This document shows, one piece after another, positions 8,771-15,748 of a stretch of 48,365 bases of DNA. The stretch's first letter is position 1. The number at the start of each line of letters is the position of its first letter. The stretch is from CAMCYM01 sp964405405 (GTDB taxonomy: Bacteria > Bacteroidota > Bacteroidia > Flavobacteriales_D > Sanyastnellaceae). The notes beneath the pieces are model-generated. The model saw only the letters and a list, made by a program, of their open reading frames with translations. It did no database searches and had not been told where the DNA came from. The stretch lies in contig CAYONT010000012.1 in NCBI GenBank assembly GCA_964405405.1, forward strand, positions 1 to 48,365, written 5' to 3'. A program made the position numbers and the translations under genes.

Positions 8771-10552
8771 ATGCCGATGCAAGCCCCTACCCGCCTGTTT
8801 GATTTTCCGCGTTACCAGCTGGAAAACAAGCCTTTGTCGCTGATGATGACCAGCCCCAACGGCGGTCAACGTTTGCGGTATTCGACGCAGGAATTCGTCA
8901 CCGAGATGGATCGGGTTTCGCGCGGGCTCATCGCCCTGGGCATGGAGCCTGGCGACCGGGTGGCGCTCATCTCCCACAACAACCGGTGCGAGTGGAATTT
9001 GATGGACCACGGCATCCTGCAGGCGGGAGGCATCGATGTTCCGCTGTATCCGACCATGACGGAGCAGGACTACGTGTACATCCTGAACCACAGTGGCTGC
9101 AAGTGGTGCTTCGTCTCCAACCGGGAGCTGTTTGAGAAAGTCCAGCGCATCCAAGACCAGGTGCCCAGTTTGCTCGGCATCTACACGTTTGAACAGGTGC
9201 CCGGTGCGGCGAACTGGCAGGAGGTGCTGGCTCTGGGCACCACAGACCACGAGGCCACCTTGCGGGAGCGGGCAGCAGCGGTCGCCCCGGAACAGATGGC
9301 CACCATCATCTACACCTCTGGCACGACGGGGTTGCCCAAGGGGGTCATGCTCAGCCACCGGAACATCGCCATGAACGTGGCCGTGAGCATCTCCCGGTTG
9401 CCCCATGTGGACCCCAACACCGACTACCGGGTGCTGAGCTTCCTTCCGGTTTGCCACATCTTCGAGCGGATGCTGCACTATCTCTACATGTACGTGGGGG
9501 CCCAGATCCACTTTGCGGAGAGCATGGAGACCATCAAGGAGGACCTGTTTGCGACGCAGCCCGCCATGTTCACGGCGGTGCCGCGGTTGCTGGAGAAATT
9601 CTTCGACGGCATCGTGGCGAAGGGCAAGTCTGCCGGCGGCGTGAAGGCGGTGATTTTCAATTGGGCCGTCGGTGTGGCTCTGCGGTGGGAACCCGATGGG
9701 GCGAATGGGGCGTGGTACAACTTCCAGCTGCGGCTTGCCCGCAAGTTGGTCTTCTCCAAGGTGAAGACCGCGCTGGGATTGGACAACATCCAAGCGGTGG
9801 CGTGTGGATCGGCGGCGTTGCAACCTCGTTTGGCCCGCTTTTTCAATGCCGCTGACATCCCGGTCTTCGAGGGCTATGGGCTGACGGAAACTTCGCCCGT
9901 GGTGAGCGTCAATACCCTGAATGCGCCGGGCATGTTGCGCATCGGGGCGGTGGGCAAGCTTGTGGACGGGGTGGAGGTGCGTTTTGCTGCGGACGGCGAG
10001 ATCGAGGTGAAGGGCCACAATGTCATGATGGGGTACTACAAGGACCCCGAGAACACGGCGGCGGTGTTGCGCGACGGCTGGTTTGCCACAGGGGACATCG
10101 GGGTGATGGAGGACGGTTTCTTGCGCATCACCGACCGGAAGAAGGAGATGTTCAAGACGTCGGGCGGCAAATATGTGGCGCCGCAGTTGCTGGAGAATGC
10201 CCTCAAGGCCTCCCTCTTCATCGAACAGGTCATGGTGGTCGGGGATGGCCAGCGGCACCCCGCAGCGCTGGTGGTGCCCGATGCCGCAGCGGTCGAGAAC
10301 TGGTGCCGGTTGCACGACCATCCGTTCCCGGGAGCGGCAGGCATCGCCTCGGACGCCCGGTTGCGGAGCCGCATCGAGGAGGATGTGGAGCGCCTCATGG
10401 AACCGTTCGCCCAATGGGAGCGGGTCAAGGTCATCCGAATTCTCGCTGAGCCTTTCTCCATCGAAAAGGGCGAACTCACGCCGACCTTGAAGTTGAAGCG
10501 CAAGCCCATCGCAGAGCGTTACGCCGCAGAAATCGCATCCATTTACGCGTGA
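8771..10552 (+). CDS. Long-chain fatty-acid CoA ligase (AMP-forming)
   Basis: 593 residues, the usual size for long-chain acyl-CoA synthetases of the FadD15/ACSL type. All adenylation motifs are present: the P-loop YTSGTTGLPKGVMLSH, the acyl-binding GYGLTETSPV, the TGDIGVMEDGFLRITDRKK block, and K-x-SGGKYVAP near the C-terminus. It would activate fatty acids to acyl-CoA at the membrane. The ATG at 8771 is the best start; one at 8777 is also possible. The TGA overlaps the GTG of the next gene, beginning a chain of coupled genes that runs to 14736. Confidence 0.9.
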   Translation: MPMQAPTRLFDFPRYQLENKPLSLMMTSPNGGQRLRYSTQEFVTEMDRVSRGLIALGMEPGDRVALISHNNRCEWNLMDHGILQAGGIDVPLYPTMTEQDYVYILNHSGCKWCFVSNRELFEKVQRIQDQVPSLLGIYTFEQVPGAANWQEVLALGTTDHEATLRERAAAVAPEQMATIIYTSGTTGLPKGVMLSHRNIAMNVAVSISRLPHVDPNTDYRVLSFLPVCHIFERMLHYLYMYVGAQIHFAESMETIKEDLFATQPAMFTAVPRLLEKFFDGIVAKGKSAGGVKAVIFNWAVGVALRWEPDGANGAWYNFQLRLARKLVFSKVKTALGLDNIQAVACGSAALQPRLARFFNAADIPVFEGYGLTETSPVVSVNTLNAPGMLRIGAVGKLVDGVEVRFAADGEIEVKGHNVMMGYYKDPENTAAVLRDGWFATGDIGVMEDGFLRITDRKKEMFKTSGGKYVAPQLLENALKASLFIEQVMVVGDGQRHPAALVVPDAAAVENWCRLHDHPFPGAAGIASDARLRSRIEEDVERLMEPFAQWERVKVIRILAEPFSIEKGELTPTLKLKRKPIAERYAAEIASIYA

Positions 10553-11157
10553 CCGAAACCGCCGGCGCAGCGAGCCCCTGGGTCCATTGGGATTGGGCGG
10601 CCTTTCGTTGGCTCAACCAACCGTGGCCGGGGGGAGATACCGCCATGTGGTGGACAAGCCAAACCCTCACCTGGCTCCCCCTCTACCTCGTGCTGCTCGG
10701 CTTGCTCCGGCAACGGTTGGGCAGCTGGGTGCGGTGGGGTTGGGCCCTGGCCGGGATCGCGGTGTGCATCGCAGGGACGGATGCGCTTTCTGCGCGGTGG
10801 GCGAAGCCGACGTTTGAGCGGCCGCGCCCCTCGCACACGCCGGAGCTGCAGGACGGATTGCACCTGGTGGTGCCGCCGGGGGAATCGGCACCCTATCGCG
10901 GCGGGGCGTTCGGATTCGTTTCTTCCCATGCAGCGAATCACATGGGGATTGCTGTTTTTGTGGGGGGGCTTTTGGGGGGCGGAGTCTGGCGGTGGGGCTT
11001 GGTGGTTTGGGCCATCGTGATCGGATACAGCCGGGTGTACCTGGGGGTTCATTTTCCCGGCGATGTGCTGGGCGGGTTCCTGCTGGGGGGCCTGTGGGGT
11101 TGGTTGGTGGAACGGGGTTGGCAGCGTTGGAACCGAGGTCAAACGTCAGCGACATGA
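10549..11157 (+). CDS. PAP2-family membrane phosphatase
   Basis: 202 residues with five or six membrane segments. The three PAP2 motifs are present: K86-x6-R93-P94 (KPTFERPRP), SSHA around residue 125 (for PSGH), and SRVYLGVHFPGD near residues 160-171. This family includes undecaprenyl-diphosphate and phosphatidylglycerophosphate phosphatases; the substrate cannot be decided from sequence. The start is GTG at 10549, overlapping the preceding stop by 4 nt, and the end overlaps crcB by 4 nt, so translational coupling is likely. Confidence 0.88.
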   Translation: MTETAGAASPWVHWDWAAFRWLNQPWPGGDTAMWWTSQTLTWLPLYLVLLGLLRQRLGSWVRWGWALAGIAVCIAGTDALSARWAKPTFERPRPSHTPELQDGLHLVVPPGESAPYRGGAFGFVSSHAANHMGIAVFVGGLLGGGVWRWGLVVWAIVIGYSRVYLGVHFPGDVLGGFLLGGLWGWLVERGWQRWNRGQTSAT

Positions 11158-11561
11158 TGGGGTATTGGGCGGTTTTTGTCGGAGGGGGCCTGGGGAGCAT
11201 GGCGCGCTATGCCGTGGGCCGGGGGGTGGCCGCCTGGATGGGCCGGGGAGCGGCGGGTTGGCTGGCCGGACCAGCGGCCACGGCGGTGGTGAATTTGGCC
11301 GCAACGGCCTTGCTGGTCTGGCTCTTGACCCGCTGGCAACCTACCGTCGGCGCAGCGGGTGAAGGGCGCAACGCGGCCCTCTGGCTGCTCGCCACCACCG
11401 GATTCTGTGGCGGATTCTCGACCTTCTCAGCCTTCGCGGCGGACACCGTTCGGCTCTACAACGACGGTCACACCCAGTGGGCGCTGGCAAACGTGGCCAT
11501 CAACGTGATCGGCTGTCTGTGCGTGGGGTTGTGGGGATTAAGTTGGAAATTGGGGGCATGA
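11154..11561 (+). CDS. crcB: Fluoride channel CrcB/Fluc
   Basis: 135 residues with four membrane segments, the standard length of a Fluc dual-topology fluoride exporter. Signature blocks are GGGLGSMARYAVGR near the N-terminus and GFCGGFSTFSAFAADT in TM3, whose phenylalanine and Thr/Ser residues line the fluoride path. A single crcB is present, consistent with a homodimer. It sits inside the coupled chain with ATGA overlaps at both ends. No fluoride riboswitch is expected in such a position and none was seen. Confidence 0.93.
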   Translation: MMGYWAVFVGGGLGSMARYAVGRGVAAWMGRGAAGWLAGPAATAVVNLAATALLVWLLTRWQPTVGAAGEGRNAALWLLATTGFCGGFSTFSAFAADTVRLYNDGHTQWALANVAINVIGCLCVGLWGLSWKLGA

Positions 11562-13261
11562 TTCAGCACATCGAGAGGCGGCGCGGGCAGCGCACGTTGG
11601 CGAAGTTCGGATGGGCACTCGTCGGGATGCTCGGGGTGGGATGTGGGGTGTGGAACCCATCCACGGGCCAAATGTCCCTGCCAGCCGATGCCCGTCCCCG
11701 CCTGGTGGTGGGCATCACGGTAGACCAAATGCGGCCCGACTACATCTTCCGTTACTGGGATGATTTCGAGGAAGGTGGCTTCAAGCGACTCTATTCCGGC
11801 GGCTTCGTTTGCGCCGATCACCACTTCGGTTACGCCCCTACTTTCACGGGGCCGGGGCACGCTTCGATCTTCACGGGCACCACGCCGGCTTTCCACGGCA
11901 TCCTGGCGAACGACTGGTACGACCGGAAGTCCGGGACGTCGGTGTACTGCGCAGAGGACTCCGCGGTGCGGGGCGTAGGCACCCGTTACCCCGAGGACAA
12001 GGACGGCCGGATGTCGCCCCACCGGATGCAGGCGAGTACGCTCGGGGATGAATTGAAATTGGCCTCCAACCACCGCAGCCGGGTCGTGGGCATCAGCATG
12101 AAAGACCGCGGCGCCATCCTGCCGGCGGGCCATGCGGCCGACGGTGCCTACTGGTTCCGGGGCAAGGACGAGGGCGTCTTCATTTCCAGCACGCACTACA
12201 TGGACGCCCTGCCGGATTGGGCCGCGGCTTGGAACCAGAAGCGGCGGGCGGAGCAGCTCCTGCGCGCCGGCTGGGACCTCCTGCTCCCCGCTGACCGCTA
12301 CGACGAGAGCTACCCGGACAACAACCCCTACGAAGGTCCGTTCAAAGGCAGCCCCTCCCCGACCTTCCCGTACAACCTGCAGGACCTGGCCGAAGCAAAC
12401 GGCGGCTACGACATCCTCAAAGCGACCCCGGCCGGCAACGTCCTGTTGGTGGACTTCGCCATCGCCGCCTTGGAGGGCGAACAGCTCGGAAAAGACGACT
12501 TCACCGACCTCCTCGCCGTGAGCTTCTCCTCGCCGGACTATGTGGGGCACCAGTTCGGGGTGCACGCGCGGGAGACGCAGGACACCTACCTCCGGCTCGA
12601 CCGGGAGCTTGCCCGGCTCTTTGAGGCCCTGGATCAGCGGGTGGGGGAAGGCCAGTGGCTGGTTTGGCTTTCGGCGGACCACGCGGGTGCGCCCGTGCCC
12701 TCGCTCGTGGAAGCCCAGCAGTGGCCCGTGGGGTACTGGAAGCCCGGGAACATGGTCGATGCCGTCCGCGCCGACCTGGTGGCCCGGTACGGCGAGGACC
12801 TGCTGTTGCGGTACAGCAACGATCAGTTTTTCCTGGACCGGCCCCGGATCCGCGCGCTGGGGTTGGATTTGGCCCGCATCCAAGGCCAAATCCAGCAAAC
12901 AGCGCTCGAGCAACCCGAGGTACTTTTCGCCGTCACGTCCACGGAACTGCTGGGCGGCGGGGGCCTGGGGGACGATTTCCGGGACCGGCTCCGCATGGGC
13001 CACCACGCCTATGGTTCCGGCGATGTGGTGGTGGTTACCCGGCCCGGGTGGATCCAATACGGCCGAACCGGCACCACGCACGGCTCTCCTTTCCCGTACG
13101 ACACGCATGCCCCCCTCGTCTTCTACGGCTGGGGGGTGAAGCCCGGCACCACCTACGCCCGGACCCACATCCGGGACATCGCGCCCACGGTGGCGGCGAT
13201 GATCCACAGTCCGATGCCCAACGCGTGTACCGGCCGGGTCATAACAGACCTTTTTGAATGA
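11558..13261 (+). CDS. pafA: PafA-type alkaline phosphatase
   Basis: 567 residues from the ATG at 11558, which overlaps the crcB stop. The first ~45 residues hold a hydrophobic export segment. The mature part opens with LVVGITVDQMRPDYIFRYW and then PTFTGPGHASIFTG, where the first motif binds zinc and the Thr is the nucleophile of the PafA/nucleotide-pyrophosphatase superfamily. Later metal ligands are seen in FSSPDYVGHQFG, SADHAGAPVPS and YDTHAP. This is a periplasmic phosphomonoesterase of broad specificity, probably serving phosphate scavenging. Overlaps the M61 gene by 4 nt. Confidence 0.88.
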   Translation: MIQHIERRRGQRTLAKFGWALVGMLGVGCGVWNPSTGQMSLPADARPRLVVGITVDQMRPDYIFRYWDDFEEGGFKRLYSGGFVCADHHFGYAPTFTGPGHASIFTGTTPAFHGILANDWYDRKSGTSVYCAEDSAVRGVGTRYPEDKDGRMSPHRMQASTLGDELKLASNHRSRVVGISMKDRGAILPAGHAADGAYWFRGKDEGVFISSTHYMDALPDWAAAWNQKRRAEQLLRAGWDLLLPADRYDESYPDNNPYEGPFKGSPSPTFPYNLQDLAEANGGYDILKATPAGNVLLVDFAIAALEGEQLGKDDFTDLLAVSFSSPDYVGHQFGVHARETQDTYLRLDRELARLFEALDQRVGEGQWLVWLSADHAGAPVPSLVEAQQWPVGYWKPGNMVDAVRADLVARYGEDLLLRYSNDQFFLDRPRIRALGLDLARIQGQIQQTALEQPEVLFAVTSTELLGGGGLGDDFRDRLRMGHHAYGSGDVVVVTRPGWIQYGRTGTTHGSPFPYDTHAPLVFYGWGVKPGTTYARTHIRDIAPTVAAMIHSPMPNACTGRVITDLFE

Positions 13262-14736
13262 GGGTCGCGCTGTCCATCCGCCGGGTGCCGGGCGAGGTAC
13301 CCCGCATCTTGGTCGAGGGCCGGTACCCCCGGGTGCCCGGAGGCTGGACCGCCCAGTTGCCGGTTTGGCGCCCCGGGCGTTACGAACTCCAACGATACGG
13401 CCGCTTGTTCTACCGGCTCGAAGGTCGGTTCCCCGACGGTACCTGGCAACTGCTGCCCAAGTCCGACCTCCACTCCTGGCCCATTCCTGAGGCGGTCACG
13501 GATTTGCGCTGGACGTTTTATGCGGGCATCTTGGATGCGGGATCGACCTGGGTGGGGGAAGATTTGGTCTACGTGAATCCGGTCAACTGCATCCTCTACG
13601 CGCCGGATCACCCCCACTGGACTTTCGACCTGGAACTGCCGGATCTCCCCCCCGACTGGACGGTCGCCACCGCACTCCCCATCTCCCCCGTCTCCCCCGA
13701 CCCCCACGACTCCCCCGCCTCCCCCGTCTCCCCGGCTGCCCGGCCCCGCTGGTCCGCCCGCGACGCAGACCAACTCTTCGACTCCCCCATCGTCGCCTCC
13801 CCCAACCTGCGCCACGCCACATTCGACGTGGCAAACACCACCTTCCACCTCTGGGCCTACCGGGGCCCATCCGTGGACTGGGACCGGCTCCTGGCGGACC
13901 ACATCCGGTTCACGACCACCCAGGTCGCCCATTTCGGTGGTTCCTTCCCCGAACCCGTTTACCACTACCTCTATCTGCTCCCCGATCTTCCCGTCAGGCA
14001 CGGCGTGGAACACGCCGACAGCACGGTCATCGTCCTCGGCCCCGACGAACTGACCGGCTCAGAGGAGGGATACGCCCACCTGATCGACGTGGGCTCCCAC
14101 GAACTCTACCATGCTTGGAACGTCAAGCGCATCCGGCCCGCCGATTGGATGCCCTACGACTTCAGCCAGCCCCAAACCAGCCGGATGGGCTACATCGCCG
14201 AGGGCGTGACCACGTACATGGGCGACCTCATGCTCCTCGAAGCGGGCGTCATCGACGAAGCCGGCTGGTGCCGCCGCATGGAAACGCTCCTGACCCGACA
14301 CCTCGAAAACCCGGGACGCCTCCAACTCTCCGTGGCCGACAGCGGATTCGACACCTGGCTCGACGGCTACACCCCCGGAATCCCCGGCCGCAAAGGGTCC
14401 ATCTACGTCGAAGGCGCCGTGCTCGCCTTCCTCTGCGACGTCCGCATCCTGACCCGCTCCCAGGGCAAGGCCTCCCTCCAAACCGCCATGCACGCCCTCT
14501 GGAAATCCCACGGCGAGCCCCGCATCGGCCTCACCGAAACCGATTACTGGACCGCCCTCGACGCAGCTGCCGGCACCCCCGGCGCCCTCGCCGACCTCCG
14601 CGCCCGCTTCTGCGACGGCACCGACGACACCTGGCCAGACCTCGTCGCCGCCTTCCACACCCAGGGCTTCCAGTTGTCCCACCAGCAGCATGTAGTCCAA
14701 ATCCGTCGCAACCTCCCTCCTTCCGCACGCCCTTAG
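13258..14736 (+). CDS. M61-family glycyl aminopeptidase-like protein
   Basis: 492 residues. The zinc motif HELYH is at residues 281-285 within SHELYHAWNVKRIRP, the classic M61 signature, followed by the family block GYIAEGVTTYMGDLMLL. The N-terminal beta domain precedes it. No signal peptide is visible. The C-terminal PDZ domain of full-length M61 proteins (about 600 residues) seems absent. A Pro/Ser-rich insert (SPVSPDPHDSPASPVSP, residues ~143-160) interrupts the N-terminal region and is encoded by CT-rich near-repeats. ATGA overlap with pafA; repeat array B follows the stop. Confidence 0.85.
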   Translation: MRVALSIRRVPGEVPRILVEGRYPRVPGGWTAQLPVWRPGRYELQRYGRLFYRLEGRFPDGTWQLLPKSDLHSWPIPEAVTDLRWTFYAGILDAGSTWVGEDLVYVNPVNCILYAPDHPHWTFDLELPDLPPDWTVATALPISPVSPDPHDSPASPVSPAARPRWSARDADQLFDSPIVASPNLRHATFDVANTTFHLWAYRGPSVDWDRLLADHIRFTTTQVAHFGGSFPEPVYHYLYLLPDLPVRHGVEHADSTVIVLGPDELTGSEEGYAHLIDVGSHELYHAWNVKRIRPADWMPYDFSQPQTSRMGYIAEGVTTYMGDLMLLEAGVIDEAGWCRRMETLLTRHLENPGRLQLSVADSGFDTWLDGYTPGIPGRKGSIYVEGAVLAFLCDVRILTRSQGKASLQTAMHALWKSHGEPRIGLTETDYWTALDAAAGTPGALADLRARFCDGTDDTWPDLVAAFHTQGFQLSHQQHVVQIRRNLPPSARP

Positions 14737-14902
14737 AAGGAAATGGCGCTGCGCGCCGANNNNNNNNNNNNNNNNNNNNNNNNNNNNNNNNNNNNNNNNN
14801 NNNNNNNNNNNNNNNNNNNNNNNNNNNNNNNNNNNNNNNNNNNNNNNNNNNNNNNNNNNGGCGGCGCAGCCGCCATCTCCGCGAGGCGAAGCCGAGCGCG
14901 AT
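14737..14902. repeat. Hairpin/linker repeat array B between convergent genes
   Basis: Directly after the M61 stop come a GGAAATG linker and the hairpin GGCGC-TGC-GCGCC. After a gap of N the sequence resumes with GGCGGC-GCA-GCCGCC, an ATCTCC linker and a second element around GGC-GAA-GCC (about 14885-14895), ending at the stop of the minus-strand DUF4159 gene. Each gene thus has, on its own mRNA strand, a purine linker followed by a hairpin. The gap falls inside the array, as expected if it is longer and collapsed in assembly. Confidence 0.75.
14760..14859. other. Assembly gap, 100 N
   Basis: Exactly 100 N, the same size as the other two gaps, so this is a placeholder of unknown true length within array B. 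Confidence 0.98.
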
Positions 14903-15661
14903 TCAGCGCTGCTCCAGCGCCCCGGAGAGCGCGAAAGTCACCAGGTTTGCCCCCATTTTCAGGGCCGATTGGCGCACGGATTCGGGGTCCCGGTGGACTT
15001 GGGGGTCTTCCCAGCCGTCTCCGAGGTCACACTGGACATCGAGGAAGCAGACCATTTGGCCTGCATGAAAGAGCGCATAAGCTTGGGGAGGATCGCCGTC
15101 GTGCTCATGGATCTTGGGCAGCCCCCGGGGGAAGGGGAAGGCGGCGCTGAAGACGGGATGGGAGGCGGGGAGCTCGACCCAGTCGGTGCCGGGCAGGACT
15201 TTGAGCATCTCCTTGCGGATGAAGGGCTCCATGCCGTAGTTGTCGGAGATGTGGAGGAACCCGCCGGATTGGAGGTAGGCGGCGAGGTTGCGGGCGTCGG
15301 CGTTGGAGAAGACGACGTTGCCGTGGCCGGTCATGTGGACGAAGGGATAGTCGAAGAGTTCGGGGGAACCAACGTCAACATAGGGGGTCTCCGAGGATAG
15401 CTGCATGCCGAGTTGGTTGTTGCAGAAGGCCACGAGGTTGGGGAGGGCGGTGGGGTTGCTGTACCAGTCGCCTCCCCCCCGGTATTGGAGCACCGCGAGC
15501 TGATAGCCAGATGGTGATGAGGATGGGACCTGGGCACGCAACAGGGGCGCGGGGCCAAGGAGAGATGCGAGCACCGCGCAGGAGAGGGCGGTGTGCACAG
15601 CCGGCTTCCAGCGGGTTGATGCCCAATACTTCACGAAAAATTGCGCGCAGGAGCGAAACAT
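14903..15661 (-). CDS. DUF4159 domain protein, exported
   Basis: 252 residues. A signal peptide spans roughly residues 20-43 (hydrophobic, ending LLRAQ). The rest matches DUF4159, a Bacteroidota and myxobacterial family with a flavodoxin/ThuA-like fold: QYRGGGDWYSNPTAL, then FVHMTGHGNVVFS, then LQSGGFLHISDNYG, then the HDGDPPQAYALFHAG segment. Function is unknown; such proteins often lie near MoxR/DUF58 clusters, but none is here. The ATG at 15661 lies 4 nt after a -7 box. It diverges from secDF and its stop codon lies in the edge of repeat array B. Confidence 0.83.
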   Translation of the reverse strand: MFRSCAQFFVKYWASTRWKPAVHTALSCAVLASLLGPAPLLRAQVPSSSPSGYQLAVLQYRGGGDWYSNPTALPNLVAFCNNQLGMQLSSETPYVDVGSPELFDYPFVHMTGHGNVVFSNADARNLAAYLQSGGFLHISDNYGMEPFIRKEMLKVLPGTDWVELPASHPVFSAAFPFPRGLPKIHEHDGDPPQAYALFHAGQMVCFLDVQCDLGDGWEDPQVHRDPESVRQSALKMGANLVTFALSGALEQR

Positions 15662-15665
15662 AACC

Positions 15666-15673
15666 CAAAGGTA
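15666..15673 (-). promoter_or_regulatory. -7 box TACCTTTG before the DUF4159 gene
   Basis: Exact TAnnTTTG on the minus strand with only 4 nt before the ATG at 15661, predicting a near-leaderless mRNA. Confidence 0.5.
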
Positions 15674-15716
15674 GTTCGTAGGTTGCAGTCATCCCGGCCG
15701 GTGTCGGGATTTCGGT

Positions 15717-15724
15717 TATATTTG
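15717..15724 (+). promoter_or_regulatory. -7 box TATATTTG before secDF
   Basis: Exact TAnnTTTG, 24 nt before the secDF ATG, leaving a normal short leader unlike many other genes here. Confidence 0.5.
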
Positions 15725-15748
15725 CGCCCCTGAAAACAAACTTGCGTC

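Noticed and set aside
11101..11160. Fluoride riboswitch before crcB
   Set aside because: crcB starts inside the PAP2 gene's end; no leader exists.
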